Made by a program: the position numbers and the translations under genes. Shown piece by piece: positions 7,257 through 16,256 of a DNA stretch of 20,353 nucleotides. Every line of letters begins with the position of its first letter. The stretch's first letter is position 1. The notes under the pieces were generated by a model that saw only the letters and a program-made list of their open reading frames with translations, was not told where the DNA came from and did not search any database. The stretch is from Candidatus Helarchaeota archaeon (GTDB lineage: Archaea; Asgardarchaeota; Lokiarchaeia; Helarchaeales; HEL-GB-A), in assembly GCA_016840125.1 (NCBI GenBank), contig JAEOSY010000342.1:1-20353 (forward strand), in the 5' to 3' direction.

Positions 7257-7973
7257 ATGAGATTTTATGAAAGAATTCCTAGGAGCTATTGGGCAATTAT
7301 TAGTGGCCTTTTTGGATTTATATTTATTATAACAGCATTATTATTACATTCCATTAGTGAACCTATTTCATTTTTTACCCATTGGGTTAGTCATTTGGGG
7401 TGGGGTCCGAATGGCGCGGAATTAGTATTTAAAGTGGGTTTAATCATTCTCGGATGTCTAATTACGCCTTATTTCATCTTCCTCTATAGATATTTAAGGG
7501 GGCTGGAGGGCGGAGAAAATAAGAAATTAATAAATAAAAGTACACAAGGGGCGATTTTTGCTTCAGGGGTTGCCCTTATTGCTCTAATAATTACAGCTCT
7601 ATTTGGGAATATTAACCAGAACGGATTTTATCTCCATCTGATTGGCGCAGTGACTTATTTCATGACGGGAATGATCGCCATGGTTTTATTCACATTATCA
7701 ATGTTCCTTAGTAAGAAATATAGTAAAATTCAAGTAATTTGGACTATAATAACTCTTGGAATTTTTATCGCAATGTTAATTTCAGCGATTCCACTCATCA
7801 GTACATATTCTATAACAGATTTACTTATGATTAATGAGGCGGTTTTAGATAAAATTAGCCCGCTCACAAGGTGGTTAACCTTTTTTGAGTGGCAATTGGT
7901 GTTTTCAACCTTCATCTGGTTCATTATCACTGGCGTCTACACTTTAAAACAGATAGACTTAAAATTCCATTAA
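7257..7973 (+). CDS. DUF998-like polytopic membrane protein
   Basis: 238 aa, ATG start with AGGA 8 nt upstream. About six membrane helices: roughly 13-32, 55-80, 95-116, 122-150, 158-180 and 208-228. The loop after the first helix holds FFTHWVSHLGWGPNGAELVFKVGLI. This resembles the DUF998 family, where a His/Ser-Leu-Gly loop precedes a helix entering with F-x-x-G. There is no catalytic motif I can name and no signal peptide apart from the first helix. It may be co-transcribed with the next membrane protein, which starts 68 bases downstream. Function unknown. Confidence 0.6.
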   Translation: MRFYERIPRSYWAIISGLFGFIFIITALLLHSISEPISFFTHWVSHLGWGPNGAELVFKVGLIILGCLITPYFIFLYRYLRGLEGGENKKLINKSTQGAIFASGVALIALIITALFGNINQNGFYLHLIGAVTYFMTGMIAMVLFTLSMFLSKKYSKIQVIWTIITLGIFIAMLISAIPLISTYSITDLLMINEAVLDKISPLTRWLTFFEWQLVFSTFIWFIITGVYTLKQIDLKFH

Positions 7974-8041
7974 CTTTAATCCATGACTATTTCACAAATT
8001 ATTTAACTTCAAACAAAAAATTACTTTGTGAGAGGAATAAA

Positions 8042-9130
8042 ATGACTTCAAACACACAAAATAGATATGATTCAGGACGAAGGACACCACACACTCGGCT
8101 TTTAAATTATTTCAAAAAAATTCCATATCCACTTGCTTCGCTTCTAATTTACGGAATACCGCTGTATATTTATTTGATAATAAACGTTCTTACCAATTTT
8201 ACTTTAACAATCTCAACCGGAACAGTTTTTTCAGGTATCTGCATCTTTATTTTTCTCATTATATACCCAATAACTTGCAAGTATTGGGAAGATAATACTT
8301 TTTGGGAATTCTGGGGTGAAATTCGCCCTCTTGTGAAAGTTGATGAAAAGGAGTTCCAGCAATTAGTCAACGATTTTGAAAAGGAAGCATATGGAAAAAG
8401 AAAATTGATTTCAGCAGCTCTTGTAATCGGTTTATATTTATTGCTAGCTAGCTTAATTTTGATTAGAAATCCATCGTATTCAAACGCTAATGGGTTTTAT
8501 TTTCTCTTAGCTGTGATGCCCCTCACCCTATATTTAGTAACTAATGCATTATGGGATTTCATCACTGTGATGGACGTGTCAAGACGTGTCTCCCAATTAG
8601 ACATTCAATTACTCCCTTTACATCCCGATGAATTTGGTGGCATCAGCAGTTTTGGAGAAATTTCTGTGGAAACTGCCGTAATTTCCTCGCAATTTAGTTT
8701 ATTTTTCCCATTTCTAGTCATGATCTTTACAATTAATATTACCTCTACAGCCTTACAGCTCCTGACTCTTGGTTTATCCATCTTCTTCTTTGCATTAACC
8801 GTTGTACTCATCTGTATTTGCTACCTTTTACCCTCATATTACATTTACCAGACTGCTAAGCAGAAAAGGGAGGTCTTAATGCAAGAGAGCGCTGATTTCT
8901 ATAACAAAACTCTTAAGGAATATGAAGAGTATCGAAAAACACCCAATAACGATAAGTTAACAGAAATCTCGATGGCAATGTGGGTAAGCATACAGAAAGA
9001 TAATTTTAATCAACTCGACAAACTGAAAGTCTTTCCGTTTTCAAGGTCTATTTTGTCAAAGATTCTTCTCTCGATCGTTCTTCCTGTTATAACGGGACTT
9101 TTAGTCAATATTTTCTTTATTGCCGTCTAA
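8042..9130 (+). CDS. Polytopic membrane protein with an HPDxxGG motif
   Basis: 362 aa from the ATG at 8042, which has AGAGG 7 nt upstream. The open frame extends back to 7889, but that would overlap the previous membrane gene by 85 bases and has no support. Six to seven membrane helices: about 33-52, 60-78, 124-141, 152-172, 217-234, 238-262 and 340-360. The central soluble loop contains LPLHPDEFGGISSFGE (residues about 191-206); HPD-x-x-GG motifs recur in bacterial and archaeal multi-helix proteins of unknown function. After the sixth helix comes a charged helical stretch (about 278-335). Likely in one unit with the DUF998-like gene. I do not recognise a function. Confidence 0.65.
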   Translation: MTSNTQNRYDSGRRTPHTRLLNYFKKIPYPLASLLIYGIPLYIYLIINVLTNFTLTISTGTVFSGICIFIFLIIYPITCKYWEDNTFWEFWGEIRPLVKVDEKEFQQLVNDFEKEAYGKRKLISAALVIGLYLLLASLILIRNPSYSNANGFYFLLAVMPLTLYLVTNALWDFITVMDVSRRVSQLDIQLLPLHPDEFGGISSFGEISVETAVISSQFSLFFPFLVMIFTINITSTALQLLTLGLSIFFFALTVVLICICYLLPSYYIYQTAKQKREVLMQESADFYNKTLKEYEEYRKTPNNDKLTEISMAMWVSIQKDNFNQLDKLKVFPFSRSILSKILLSIVLPVITGLLVNIFFIAV

Positions 9131-9231
9131 TTATACTCAGCCACTCATAAAAAAAGGAAGAAGATTATTCAAATATAACTTTACTATCTGCAATTTTCGC
9201 TCTGAATTGAATAAAAAAAAGGAATATGATT

Positions 9232-9960
9232 TTATTTTTGAAAAAGAGCAACTTTTTTCCTATCGAGAATCAAAATTAATCCCAGAATAGTGAGAAAGCT
9301 GAGTAACACAAATTCAAAACTAAAAGCTGGGATTCCAGAAAGAGGGATATAATTAAGGGGTGTAAAATCGGCATAATAGTAACCCCCAAAACTGGCAGAA
9401 GCTATAACCGCAACCCTAGAGGTTTGGATGGTTGGAACTGATACGTTGATCTTAGAAATAACAAATCCTGTGCCATAGTCTGAAAATCCGAATGTTACTG
9501 GAGTGGCACTCCATATTTCACTGGCAAAATTAAAAAATTGGTTATCACTAAGCCGTTGTATGGTAAAGCCTGTAGTAAGAAATTGGATAAAGTAATCCCC
9601 GGAGTCATCGTTATTAGTATCGATATAGATGGTGAAAGCATAACTTCCATTATCCACGGGTACAACTACAAATTCAACAAAGAGTTCTAAGTAACCGCTT
9701 AGTAGCATTGAATCTACTAAGGTGATATTCACGATGTCGACCTCATCATGATAGTCGCCAAGGGTTCCTTGATCGGGCGTTTCGCCTGTGAGATATCTAG
9801 CAACATCGTCCGTCGCATCTGTAAAAGTAGAAGTAAGGCTTGTCCATCCACATGGTGAATTTCTTGGATCGGTGTAATTTGCATTTGTTAGAGGGAATAT
9901 TGAAAAAATTCCCATTAAGAGTGCGCTTAGGAAAAGGAAAGAAAACAATCTTCGCTTCAT
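9232..9960 (-). CDS. Secreted protein with C-terminal membrane anchor
   Basis: 242 aa. A signal peptide is clear: MKRR, then a hydrophobic core to about residue 23, with likely cleavage after ...LTNA. The middle (about 30-205) is beta-rich and Asp/Thr-rich, with DATDDVARYL, HDEVDIVNI and IYIDTNNDDSGDYF. This layout (an Asp motif, 'DIVN', then an acidic loop after a strand) recurs in archaeal surface proteins with a single beta-sandwich and may bind calcium. The end has a short Pro/Gly/Phe motif, one membrane helix (about 215-233) and a basic tail DRKK, a tripartite tail like archaeal C-terminal sorting signals. No enzyme motif is visible. It converges with the upstream membrane gene. Confidence 0.7.
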   Translation of the reverse strand: MKRRLFSFLFLSALLMGIFSIFPLTNANYTDPRNSPCGWTSLTSTFTDATDDVARYLTGETPDQGTLGDYHDEVDIVNITLVDSMLLSGYLELFVEFVVVPVDNGSYAFTIYIDTNNDDSGDYFIQFLTTGFTIQRLSDNQFFNFASEIWSATPVTFGFSDYGTGFVISKINVSVPTIQTSRVAVIASASFGGYYYADFTPLNYIPLSGIPAFSFEFVLLSFLTILGLILILDRKKVALFQK

Positions 9961-10068
9961 TTTTCTCGTATCCTATCTATTGCAGAGAAATAATGGATAA
10001 AAAATATTTAAAATATTTCTTTTCGATAAGATAAGCTGTCATCTTAGGTAGAGAGAAAAAAAAGAAGG

Positions 10069-10374
10069 TTATGAGAAGCGCATTACGATGCCAGTTCCAC
10101 CTTCAGGATAATCCCATTCGATCGCTTCGCTAGGGCAGATATGGAAACAGGCACCACACTCAAAACAAAATTCAGGGAATTTAAATATAGCTTTGTTCTC
10201 TTCGGTCATTTCGAAGCTACCGCCCGGACATTGTTCGTAACAAATCCGGCAACCGCTGCATTTATCAGCGTTAATTTTAATAAACTCGGTTTTAGTTGGG
10301 ACCATTTCGAAATAATCTTTAATTTTTTCACGTAATTTTTCCCCATAAAATTCGTCTTTCGCTTTTTTTGCCAT
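10069..10374 (-). CDS. fixX: FixX-like ferredoxin, partner of the adjacent FixC-like flavoprotein
   Basis: 101 aa from the ATG at 10374, which has GGAGGG about 8 nt upstream inside the end of fixC; an earlier in-frame ATG at 10410 lacks this and overlaps fixC by 35 bases. FixX passes electrons between the FixC/ETF-QO flavoprotein and another carrier. Two full cluster motifs are present: C39-x2-C42-x2-C45-x3-C49-P and C70-x2-C73-x2-C76-x3-C80-P. The ending IEWDYPEGGTGIVMRFS matches the FixX tail (I-x-W-x-YP-x-GG-x-G-I). Typical FixX keeps only one complete cluster motif; here both are intact. The stop of fixC and this start are one base apart, so the two are co-translated. Confidence 0.88.
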   Translation of the reverse strand: MAKKAKDEFYGEKLREKIKDYFEMVPTKTEFIKINADKCSGCRICYEQCPGGSFEMTEENKAIFKFPEFCFECGACFHICPSEAIEWDYPEGGTGIVMRFS

Positions 10375-10375
10375 T

Positions 10376-11686
10376 CTATTTCCCTCCCAAAAGTGATCCA
10401 AATAATTCAAGGTAGGGCATTAAGGCGCGACGTCCAAACCGAATGCCTGTCATTAGCTTGCTAATGTTTTGGATGTTTCCAGAAATAAAGGAAGAAAGAT
10501 CCATAGGATGTTCCATGGCCCGGGCCATGGGCGCCGCAGCCATTTGAGCTAAATTATTGATTCCAACATCGTGGGTAAGCCAGATCTCCTGTTCCTTCCC
10601 GATTCTAAGGGTTTCACCAATATCACCCTCAACCCATTTCTTTTGATAGCGGCTCAGGGTTTCGGCAGAAGTGTCCCCTTCCTCAATCGCCCTTACAGCA
10701 GTTTCGGCAGCTAATTTACCTGCCTTCACAGCACCGTACCAGCCCGCTCCATCAATTGCACAGACCATGCCAGCCGCATCTCCAACGATCATAACACCAT
10801 CACCATAAGTATAATTCATATGACCCATCATGGGATCAGTTAAAGGGATAGCCTTTGCGTGTATTTCTCGAATTTTACCACCCTTAAGCTTGGGTTTAAC
10901 TAAGGGATGGTTAATTGCGTTATCCATATACCAATGTGCGTTATATCCGTACTTAACATAATCACTCATTAAGGAACCCAGCCCCAGACTGACAGAGTTC
11001 CTGTTAGGAAAGATCCAGAAATAGCCTGCATTACCACCAATAGTTGCACCCCAGTAAATCTCGATCATCACTCCATCATCCATTCCAGAACCAAATCGGT
11101 CTGTAATTGCTTGTTCATCCATAACCCAATCATATTTGATACAGAGAGCATTCTCTGTTGGGGGCCACTTAGCGCGTAGACCACACATACGTGCGACCAT
11201 TGAATTCCCACCATCCGCACCAATCGTAATTTGCCCTTCGATCTTCTCACCCTTCTCAGTTAAAATCCCAGTGGTTTTAATCCCATCGCGAAGTACATTC
11301 ACGACCTTTGTCGAAGTTATCAATTCAGCACCCGCTTTTACAGCTTGGTCAGCCCACCATTTATCAAACTCATTTCGATAGACATCAAGAGGATCTACAT
11401 ACTTCTTTTCACGTGAAGCTCCAGAGAATTCGGCCCAGTCGGGGCCTGGTTCTGGAACCCAATACATCCGAGCCCCATCAACAACTCGTTCAATGGGCGC
11501 GTCCGCGGGGAAGTCAGGGATAATTTCCCTTGCTACATTACCCCAAATGGTCGACCCACTTGTATTTTTTTCGCCAGGATATCTCCCACGTTCGATCATG
11601 AGAACTTTCAAGCCTTCTTCAGCCGCAATTTTCGCACAGGCGCTTCCACCAGGTCCTGCGCCCACTATCACTAAATCATATCCCAT
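10376..11686 (-). CDS. fixC: FixC-type FAD-dependent oxidoreductase (ETF:quinone oxidoreductase family)
   Basis: 436 aa from the ATG at 11686, with GGTGA 7 nt upstream; an in-frame codon 12 residues earlier has no ribosome site. The FAD Rossmann motif G9-A-G-P-G-G14 follows a YDLVIVG strand. ERGRYPGEKNTSG (32-44) matches the FixC/ETF-QO loop, and VGDAAGMVCAIDGAGW (301-316) is the second FAD-binding motif. The family also includes geranylgeranyl reductases, but the adjoining FixX ferredoxin with one-base spacing favours FixC. In Fix systems this protein takes electrons from the ETF-type proteins FixAB and passes them to a quinone or ferredoxin. fixA and fixB are not in the window. No membrane helix is obvious. 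The quinone or prenyl substrate cannot be told from the sequence. Confidence 0.85.
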   Translation of the reverse strand: MGYDLVIVGAGPGGSACAKIAAEEGLKVLMIERGRYPGEKNTSGSTIWGNVAREIIPDFPADAPIERVVDGARMYWVPEPGPDWAEFSGASREKKYVDPLDVYRNEFDKWWADQAVKAGAELITSTKVVNVLRDGIKTTGILTEKGEKIEGQITIGADGGNSMVARMCGLRAKWPPTENALCIKYDWVMDEQAITDRFGSGMDDGVMIEIYWGATIGGNAGYFWIFPNRNSVSLGLGSLMSDYVKYGYNAHWYMDNAINHPLVKPKLKGGKIREIHAKAIPLTDPMMGHMNYTYGDGVMIVGDAAGMVCAIDGAGWYGAVKAGKLAAETAVRAIEEGDTSAETLSRYQKKWVEGDIGETLRIGKEQEIWLTHDVGINNLAQMAAAPMARAMEHPMDLSSFISGNIQNISKLMTGIRFGRRALMPYLELFGSLLGGK

Positions 11687-11852
11687 AATAAAATCACCAA
11701 AATAATCGTTTATGATAATCAAAGTTGCTATTCTAGAGATTAGAACTTTCGAACATAAGTATTTTTTTTATCAATACAATAGTTAAAGACGAAGAGTAAA
11801 AACCTAATAAAAAGCGGAATTTTTTAGATTTCTTAATACAGGGGAAATTTAT

Positions 11853-13880
11853 TTGGATAAGGTATTTGAACTGCTTGAAAATGTTGATAATAAGCAAATA
11901 AGCAATGAAAAGCTAGAAAGTATCTATCTAGAACAGCTTAACGAAGATGACCGAAGAAAGCTTGGACAGGTTTTTACGCCAAAATATATTATCCGCTTTA
12001 TGATTCACCAAATCAAGCTCTTAAAAAATTTGAAAACTATAGAGCCTTCATTTAATCTGAAGATCTTGGACCCCGCTTGTGGGTTAGGGCGATTTTTGCT
12101 CGAAACGTATGATTTCTTAAAGAAAAAAATGAGTGAAAGCCATTGGAAGGAGTCAGATATACATAAAATTTTGTTATCAAGAAATTTGTTTGGGGTGGAC
12201 ATTGAGCCCTTGGCAGTTCAATTCACTGCATTCGCCTTATATCTTAAAAAAGCTAAAGCCCCAGTGGATGATTTATTTGTGATGCACTCCAATATTCTCG
12301 AATCCGATGATTCCACAGAGAAAACGTTGAAACCAATAAATATTTGGGAATTTATTACTCAAACTCCAAAGGAAGCGCAAAAAGTAACAGCAAGGAAGTT
12401 ATTATCCAATTATTTCGATGTAGTGATTGGAAATCCCCCTTATTTTCTTATTTCCCAAGAAGAAAGAAGCGGATCAAGGGGAAAGCAATTCCACACCACC
12501 TTTCATCCTATAAATTTAATTAAGGAATATCAATTACATTATAAATCGTGGCCAAAAGATAATCAAGATCCCAATATTTTCTATCTCTTCATTGAGCGAG
12601 GGATTCAACTACTACGAAATCAGGGGTATTTAGCCTTTATTGTTCCAGATATACTGATTTCGGGGAATACAACTGAAAATCTGCGTAAAGCCATTTTAGA
12701 AACGTGCTGTATCAAGAAACTAATATTGATTGATGGACAGGTATTTGAAGAAAAAGGGATTTCAAATATCATAATCGTTCTGCAACGATGTAATGAGAAA
12801 AAAATTCGGGCGGAAAATAAAGTTGAAGTGATTTCAACCTCAACTTTGGAACTTATCGAGAACGACAAACAAAGGATCTATGAAAAATTTGACGAACGCC
12901 CACGGTTTATTCCTCAAGCCATATTTCAAGAAACTCCTCAAAGGAACTTTGCAATTCGAATGACAGAAGAAAATATCGTGGTCTTTCAGAATGTCTTCAA
13001 AAAATTCCAAGCTGGAAAATTGATTAAATTAGGAGCGGTATTCGAAATTCAACGGGGCGTAGAAAATTTAAAGAAGTCTGCAGCAGTTGATTCAAATCTC
13101 GATGGGAAACAGACGCTTCGGAAATTAATTGCGGGTTCTAATATTGAAAAGTTTAGAATCAATTGGGCTGCCCCTCTCTTTCCTCATAAATTCATCGATT
13201 ATGCTCCTCAAAATACTGATTATAAACATATTCACTTCAAGACAAAAGAATGGTTCGAGCAATCCAAGATTGTTTTAAAGCGCGTCAGTAATAAATTGGT
13301 AGCTGCCCTAGATGTGGAATCTCAAAAGGAATCAGATTATTTTTTTACTATGGATTCCGTGCAGATGCTTTGGTTGAAACTAGGTGCAAAAAAGGCATAT
13401 GATCTAAGGGTAATTCTAGCAATACTGAACTCTGAGTTCCTGAACTTCTATTATCAGACGCTGTTTTCTTATAAGAAATTGTTTTCTAGAGTCCAGAAAG
13501 CATTTCTCCTAGAGTTACCCATTCCTCCCGAAATTCCACAGGATATTCAGAAAGACATCTGTGATCTTGTAGACCAATTATTAAAGAACGTGGAGAAAGT
13601 TGATCCAAAAAGCGAGGACTCACTAAATAAACTTATTTATAACCTCTATTTTACGCCAGAGGAATTGAGCCGATTCCGCGGTTTATTCAAAGCACCCTTA
13701 ACTCTTAAAGATCTCCCAGGAATAGGGATGGCGAAGTATTGGGACCTGAAAAAACAGGGAATAACAACTCTCAGGGAGTTAGTGGAATGCGATAGTAATC
13801 AAGTAGCAAAAGCGATCAAAGGGATTGGAAAAAAAGGGATAGAGAGTTGGAAGGAGATCGCTAGAAATTTGATAAATTGA
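11853..13880 (+). CDS. Eco57I/TaqI-type adenine-N6 DNA methyltransferase with C-terminal HhH domain
   Basis: 675 aa, TTG start with GGGGA about 8 nt upstream. The catalytic domain opens with LGQVFTPKYIIRFM (37-50), then SAM-binding motif I DPACGLGRFL (73-82), FGVDIEPLAVQFTAFALYL (113-131) and motif IV NPPY (194-197), the adenine-N6 signature. A long TaqI-like specificity region (about 385-575) with a typical LPIPP segment near its end reads the target site. Only about 35 residues precede QVFTP, so there is no room for the N-terminal PD-ExK nuclease of type IIG enzymes. A nuclease is also not seen next to it, so it may be an orphan methylase. The last 60 residues (about 617-675) form a helix-hairpin-helix pair, LPGIGMAKYWDLKKQGITT and IKGIGKKGIESW, resembling DNA-repair HhH domains. 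Confidence 0.85.
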   Translation: MDKVFELLENVDNKQISNEKLESIYLEQLNEDDRRKLGQVFTPKYIIRFMIHQIKLLKNLKTIEPSFNLKILDPACGLGRFLLETYDFLKKKMSESHWKESDIHKILLSRNLFGVDIEPLAVQFTAFALYLKKAKAPVDDLFVMHSNILESDDSTEKTLKPINIWEFITQTPKEAQKVTARKLLSNYFDVVIGNPPYFLISQEERSGSRGKQFHTTFHPINLIKEYQLHYKSWPKDNQDPNIFYLFIERGIQLLRNQGYLAFIVPDILISGNTTENLRKAILETCCIKKLILIDGQVFEEKGISNIIIVLQRCNEKKIRAENKVEVISTSTLELIENDKQRIYEKFDERPRFIPQAIFQETPQRNFAIRMTEENIVVFQNVFKKFQAGKLIKLGAVFEIQRGVENLKKSAAVDSNLDGKQTLRKLIAGSNIEKFRINWAAPLFPHKFIDYAPQNTDYKHIHFKTKEWFEQSKIVLKRVSNKLVAALDVESQKESDYFFTMDSVQMLWLKLGAKKAYDLRVILAILNSEFLNFYYQTLFSYKKLFSRVQKAFLLELPIPPEIPQDIQKDICDLVDQLLKNVEKVDPKSEDSLNKLIYNLYFTPEELSRFRGLFKAPLTLKDLPGIGMAKYWDLKKQGITTLRELVECDSNQVAKAIKGIGKKGIESWKEIARNLIN

Positions 13881-13884
13881 TCCA

Positions 13885-14331
13885 TTACTTAGTAGTAGTT
13901 AGATCTTTCGATGTTAGAACTAAAGCGCTAGCCCAGAGAATTAAAGCTATAAGTCCTATAGGAAAAGGAAATCCGACACCTGCAACTATAACAATGACCA
14001 CCATTAAAGGAATTAACAATAGGGCACCTGAAACTAAAGTCAATACCCATGCCCATTTAATCCCTTTTCGTAAGGCGTAATACCAAACTATTATGAAGGC
14101 GGCTCCAAGACTCAAAAACATGAAGCCAATGAGTAGGATTGACAAGCGAGTGAGAATAAATGCGTTGGGGTAGGTGGATGCAATCGTGTCATAGGTAGAT
14201 TGGCCAATAAATTCTATGTGATAGGGGAGTAGATCTGCGCGGATAGCATAGATTAGCCCAAAAAGGATTAGCACTATATCAACAACAACAAAAATGATGG
14301 ATCCTATCTTAAACATTAGAGATTCAGTCAA
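13885..14331 (-). CDS. Small four-helix membrane protein
   Basis: 148 aa, TTG start at 14331 supported by GAGGT 7 nt upstream; the ATG five codons later is 22 nt from that site. Four membrane helices: about 8-30, 57-82, 91-113 and 117-138. The loop between helices one and two is longest (about 30-55). It ends LTSKDLTTTK. No motif is recognisable. Convergent with the methylase gene, with four bases between the two stops. Function unknown; helix count is the only firm statement. Confidence 0.55.
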   Translation of the reverse strand: MTESLMFKIGSIIFVVVDIVLILFGLIYAIRADLLPYHIEFIGQSTYDTIASTYPNAFILTRLSILLIGFMFLSLGAAFIIVWYYALRKGIKWAWVLTLVSGALLLIPLMVVIVIVAGVGFPFPIGLIALILWASALVLTSKDLTTTK

Positions 14332-14414
14332 TATACGTACCTCAAGTTCAGTGAATTATTAAAATAGAGAGAGGATGTACTATTTAATTCATTAGAATCT
14401 GATGTGAGAGACCT

Positions 14415-16256
14415 ATGAAGGACTTGAAGGATAAAAATTGTGTGCTCACGGGAGCTTCGAGCGGTATTGGGCGAAGCCTGGCACTGGAACTCGCACAAGA
14501 AGGCACAAATCTATTTCTTGTTGATCTGGATGAAGTTGGATTAGAAAAAGTGAAGCAGGAAATCGAGCCTTTAGGTATAAAGGTTTATACCACGAAATGT
14601 GATGTGTCTAAATACGAGGATATAGAAAGAATGGCGAGCGAAGCCTATTCAAAGTTAGGTGAAATTGACCTTTTAATCAATAATGCGGGGATTAGTGGTG
14701 GAGGGGCGATAGAGATGCTTGAACTGGAGGAGTGGAAAAGAGTCATCGATGTAAACTTATGGAGCATTATTTTTTCCATTAAAGTGTTCCTGCCAAAAAT
14801 GATCGAGCGAAGGGCGGGGCACATAGTTAATACGGCTTCAGGCGCGGGGATTGTAGGTCTTCCGTTTCATCCCCATTACGTGGCTTCGAAGGCAGCAGTT
14901 GTAGGAATCACGGAGGCACTCTCAAGCGAGCTTTCGAAACTCGGACTCAAATTTTCAGCCATTTGTCCTTCTTTTATTAAAACCTCAATCATTGATCGCA
15001 GTATCATTAAAGTCCCACGACATTTGATTGAAGGAGATAATCTCGGGGAAGTTGATGAGAAATTAGAGGGATTTAAAGAAGCTTTTTGGGAGGAGTACAT
15101 GCGTGAGGGAAAAACTCCAGAGGAGGTTGCTAAAAAATACCTTAAGGGAATTAAAAAAGAGGATTTATTTATTTTTGATTCCAGAATTGTGCGGTTGGCA
15201 TTATTCCTCAAAGCAATATCTCAACGGTTATATAATAGAGCTCTTCGAGGACAAGGGAAGGAAAAATTGGAGATGATCGAAACCGCATTAAATAAGCTTG
15301 GTTTAAAGTTGAAAGATCCTCGGGTGGAGTTAAAGAAGGGGCGAAAAAAGCTGAAAGGCAAAACTTGTTTGCTAACAGGGGCAGCTTGTGGAATCGGAAG
15401 AGCTTTAGCATTTGAATTAGCAAAAAAAGGTGTAAACTTATACTTAGCTGATATACAGATAGAGAATTTGGAAAAGGTCAAAGCAGACCTCGAGCCCTAT
15501 GGAGTACAGGTCTATACAGGGAAATGTGATGTCGCAAATTTTGAGGACTTTCAACGCTTAGCAGAAGAGGTTTACTCGAAATTTGGCGAATTAGACATTA
15601 TAATTAACAATGCAGGGATTGGGGGAGGCGGATATTGTGAGGATATGACAATAGAGGAGTGGAAACGGGTTCTTGATATAAACTTATGGAGTATCATCTA
15701 TGCCATTAAAATTTTTATCCCGAAATTCCTTGAACGCGGGGAGGGATACTTCGTGAACACAGGCTCGGCAGCTGGTATTATAGGTTTACCCTATCATATA
15801 GAATATGTAGCTTCAAAGTTTGCAGTCGTTGGTCTTTCCGAAGCTCTTTACAGTGAATTAAACATGCGGGGTATCGATGTCTCTGTAATTTGCCCGAGTT
15901 TCATTAAATCCAATATTATGGACCGCTCCGAAGTCATGCTCCCACAAAGGTTAATAATAGGCGCCACGGAGGAGGAAATCAATGAGAAGCGAGCGAAATT
16001 CAAAGAGGCTTTTGGGAAGTACTATTTTGAAGGAGGAATAACCCCGGAGAAAGCTGCTAAAAGTTATATTAAGGGACTTAAGAAGCGGAAACTATACATT
16101 TTTGATAAATTTCTCATTCCCTTTGCACGGTTTGTGAAGGGTATTTCTGAAGGATTATATAAAAGGGTTCTGGGGAGAGTAAAGCGGCAAGATTTAGAAG
16201 TCATTGAGAAGGCCCTCACCGAAGCGGGTATCGAATATGGAGATCTAATTTATTAA
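14415..16256 (+). CDS. Tandem double short-chain dehydrogenase/reductase
   Basis: 613 aa, ATG start with a GAG-rich site upstream. Two complete SDR domains in one chain. Copy 1 (about 1-305) has TGASSGIG (12-19), NNAG (89-92) and the catalytic set S142, Y155, K159 (YVASK). Copy 2 (about 312-613) has TGAACGIG (321-328), NNAG (398-401) and S451, Y464, K468 (YVASK). Each copy ends with the same helical extension: a proline-glutamate turn, A-x-x-Y-x-K-G-(I/L)-K-K, an IFD strand, then a helix ending with AL-x-x-x-G. So the whole unit, not just the core, was duplicated. Both sites look intact and may use NAD(P)H on two substrates or act as a dimer in one chain. TGxxxGxG fits classical SDRs. The substrate is unknown; an acidic residue after the second strand (VDLD, ADIQ) points to NAD(H). 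Confidence 0.92.
   Translation: MKDLKDKNCVLTGASSGIGRSLALELAQEGTNLFLVDLDEVGLEKVKQEIEPLGIKVYTTKCDVSKYEDIERMASEAYSKLGEIDLLINNAGISGGGAIEMLELEEWKRVIDVNLWSIIFSIKVFLPKMIERRAGHIVNTASGAGIVGLPFHPHYVASKAAVVGITEALSSELSKLGLKFSAICPSFIKTSIIDRSIIKVPRHLIEGDNLGEVDEKLEGFKEAFWEEYMREGKTPEEVAKKYLKGIKKEDLFIFDSRIVRLALFLKAISQRLYNRALRGQGKEKLEMIETALNKLGLKLKDPRVELKKGRKKLKGKTCLLTGAACGIGRALAFELAKKGVNLYLADIQIENLEKVKADLEPYGVQVYTGKCDVANFEDFQRLAEEVYSKFGELDIIINNAGIGGGGYCEDMTIEEWKRVLDINLWSIIYAIKIFIPKFLERGEGYFVNTGSAAGIIGLPYHIEYVASKFAVVGLSEALYSELNMRGIDVSVICPSFIKSNIMDRSEVMLPQRLIIGATEEEINEKRAKFKEAFGKYYFEGGITPEKAAKSYIKGLKKRKLYIFDKFLIPFARFVKGISEGLYKRVLGRVKRQDLEVIEKALTEAGIEYGDLIY

Noticed and set aside
7889..8041. Upstream extension of the HPDxxGG membrane protein
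   Set aside because: It overlaps the DUF998-like gene by 85 bases, and the ATG at 8042 has a proper ribosome site and gives a sensible N terminus.
10376..11686. Geranylgeranyl reductase as the identity of the FixC-like gene
   Set aside because: The FAD fold is shared, but the one-base-spaced FixX ferredoxin with its EWDYPEGGTGI tail fits FixC better.
11853..13880. Complete type IIG restriction-modification enzyme
   Set aside because: Too few residues precede the methylase domain for a nuclease, and no PD-ExK or HNH pattern was seen in the chain or next to it.
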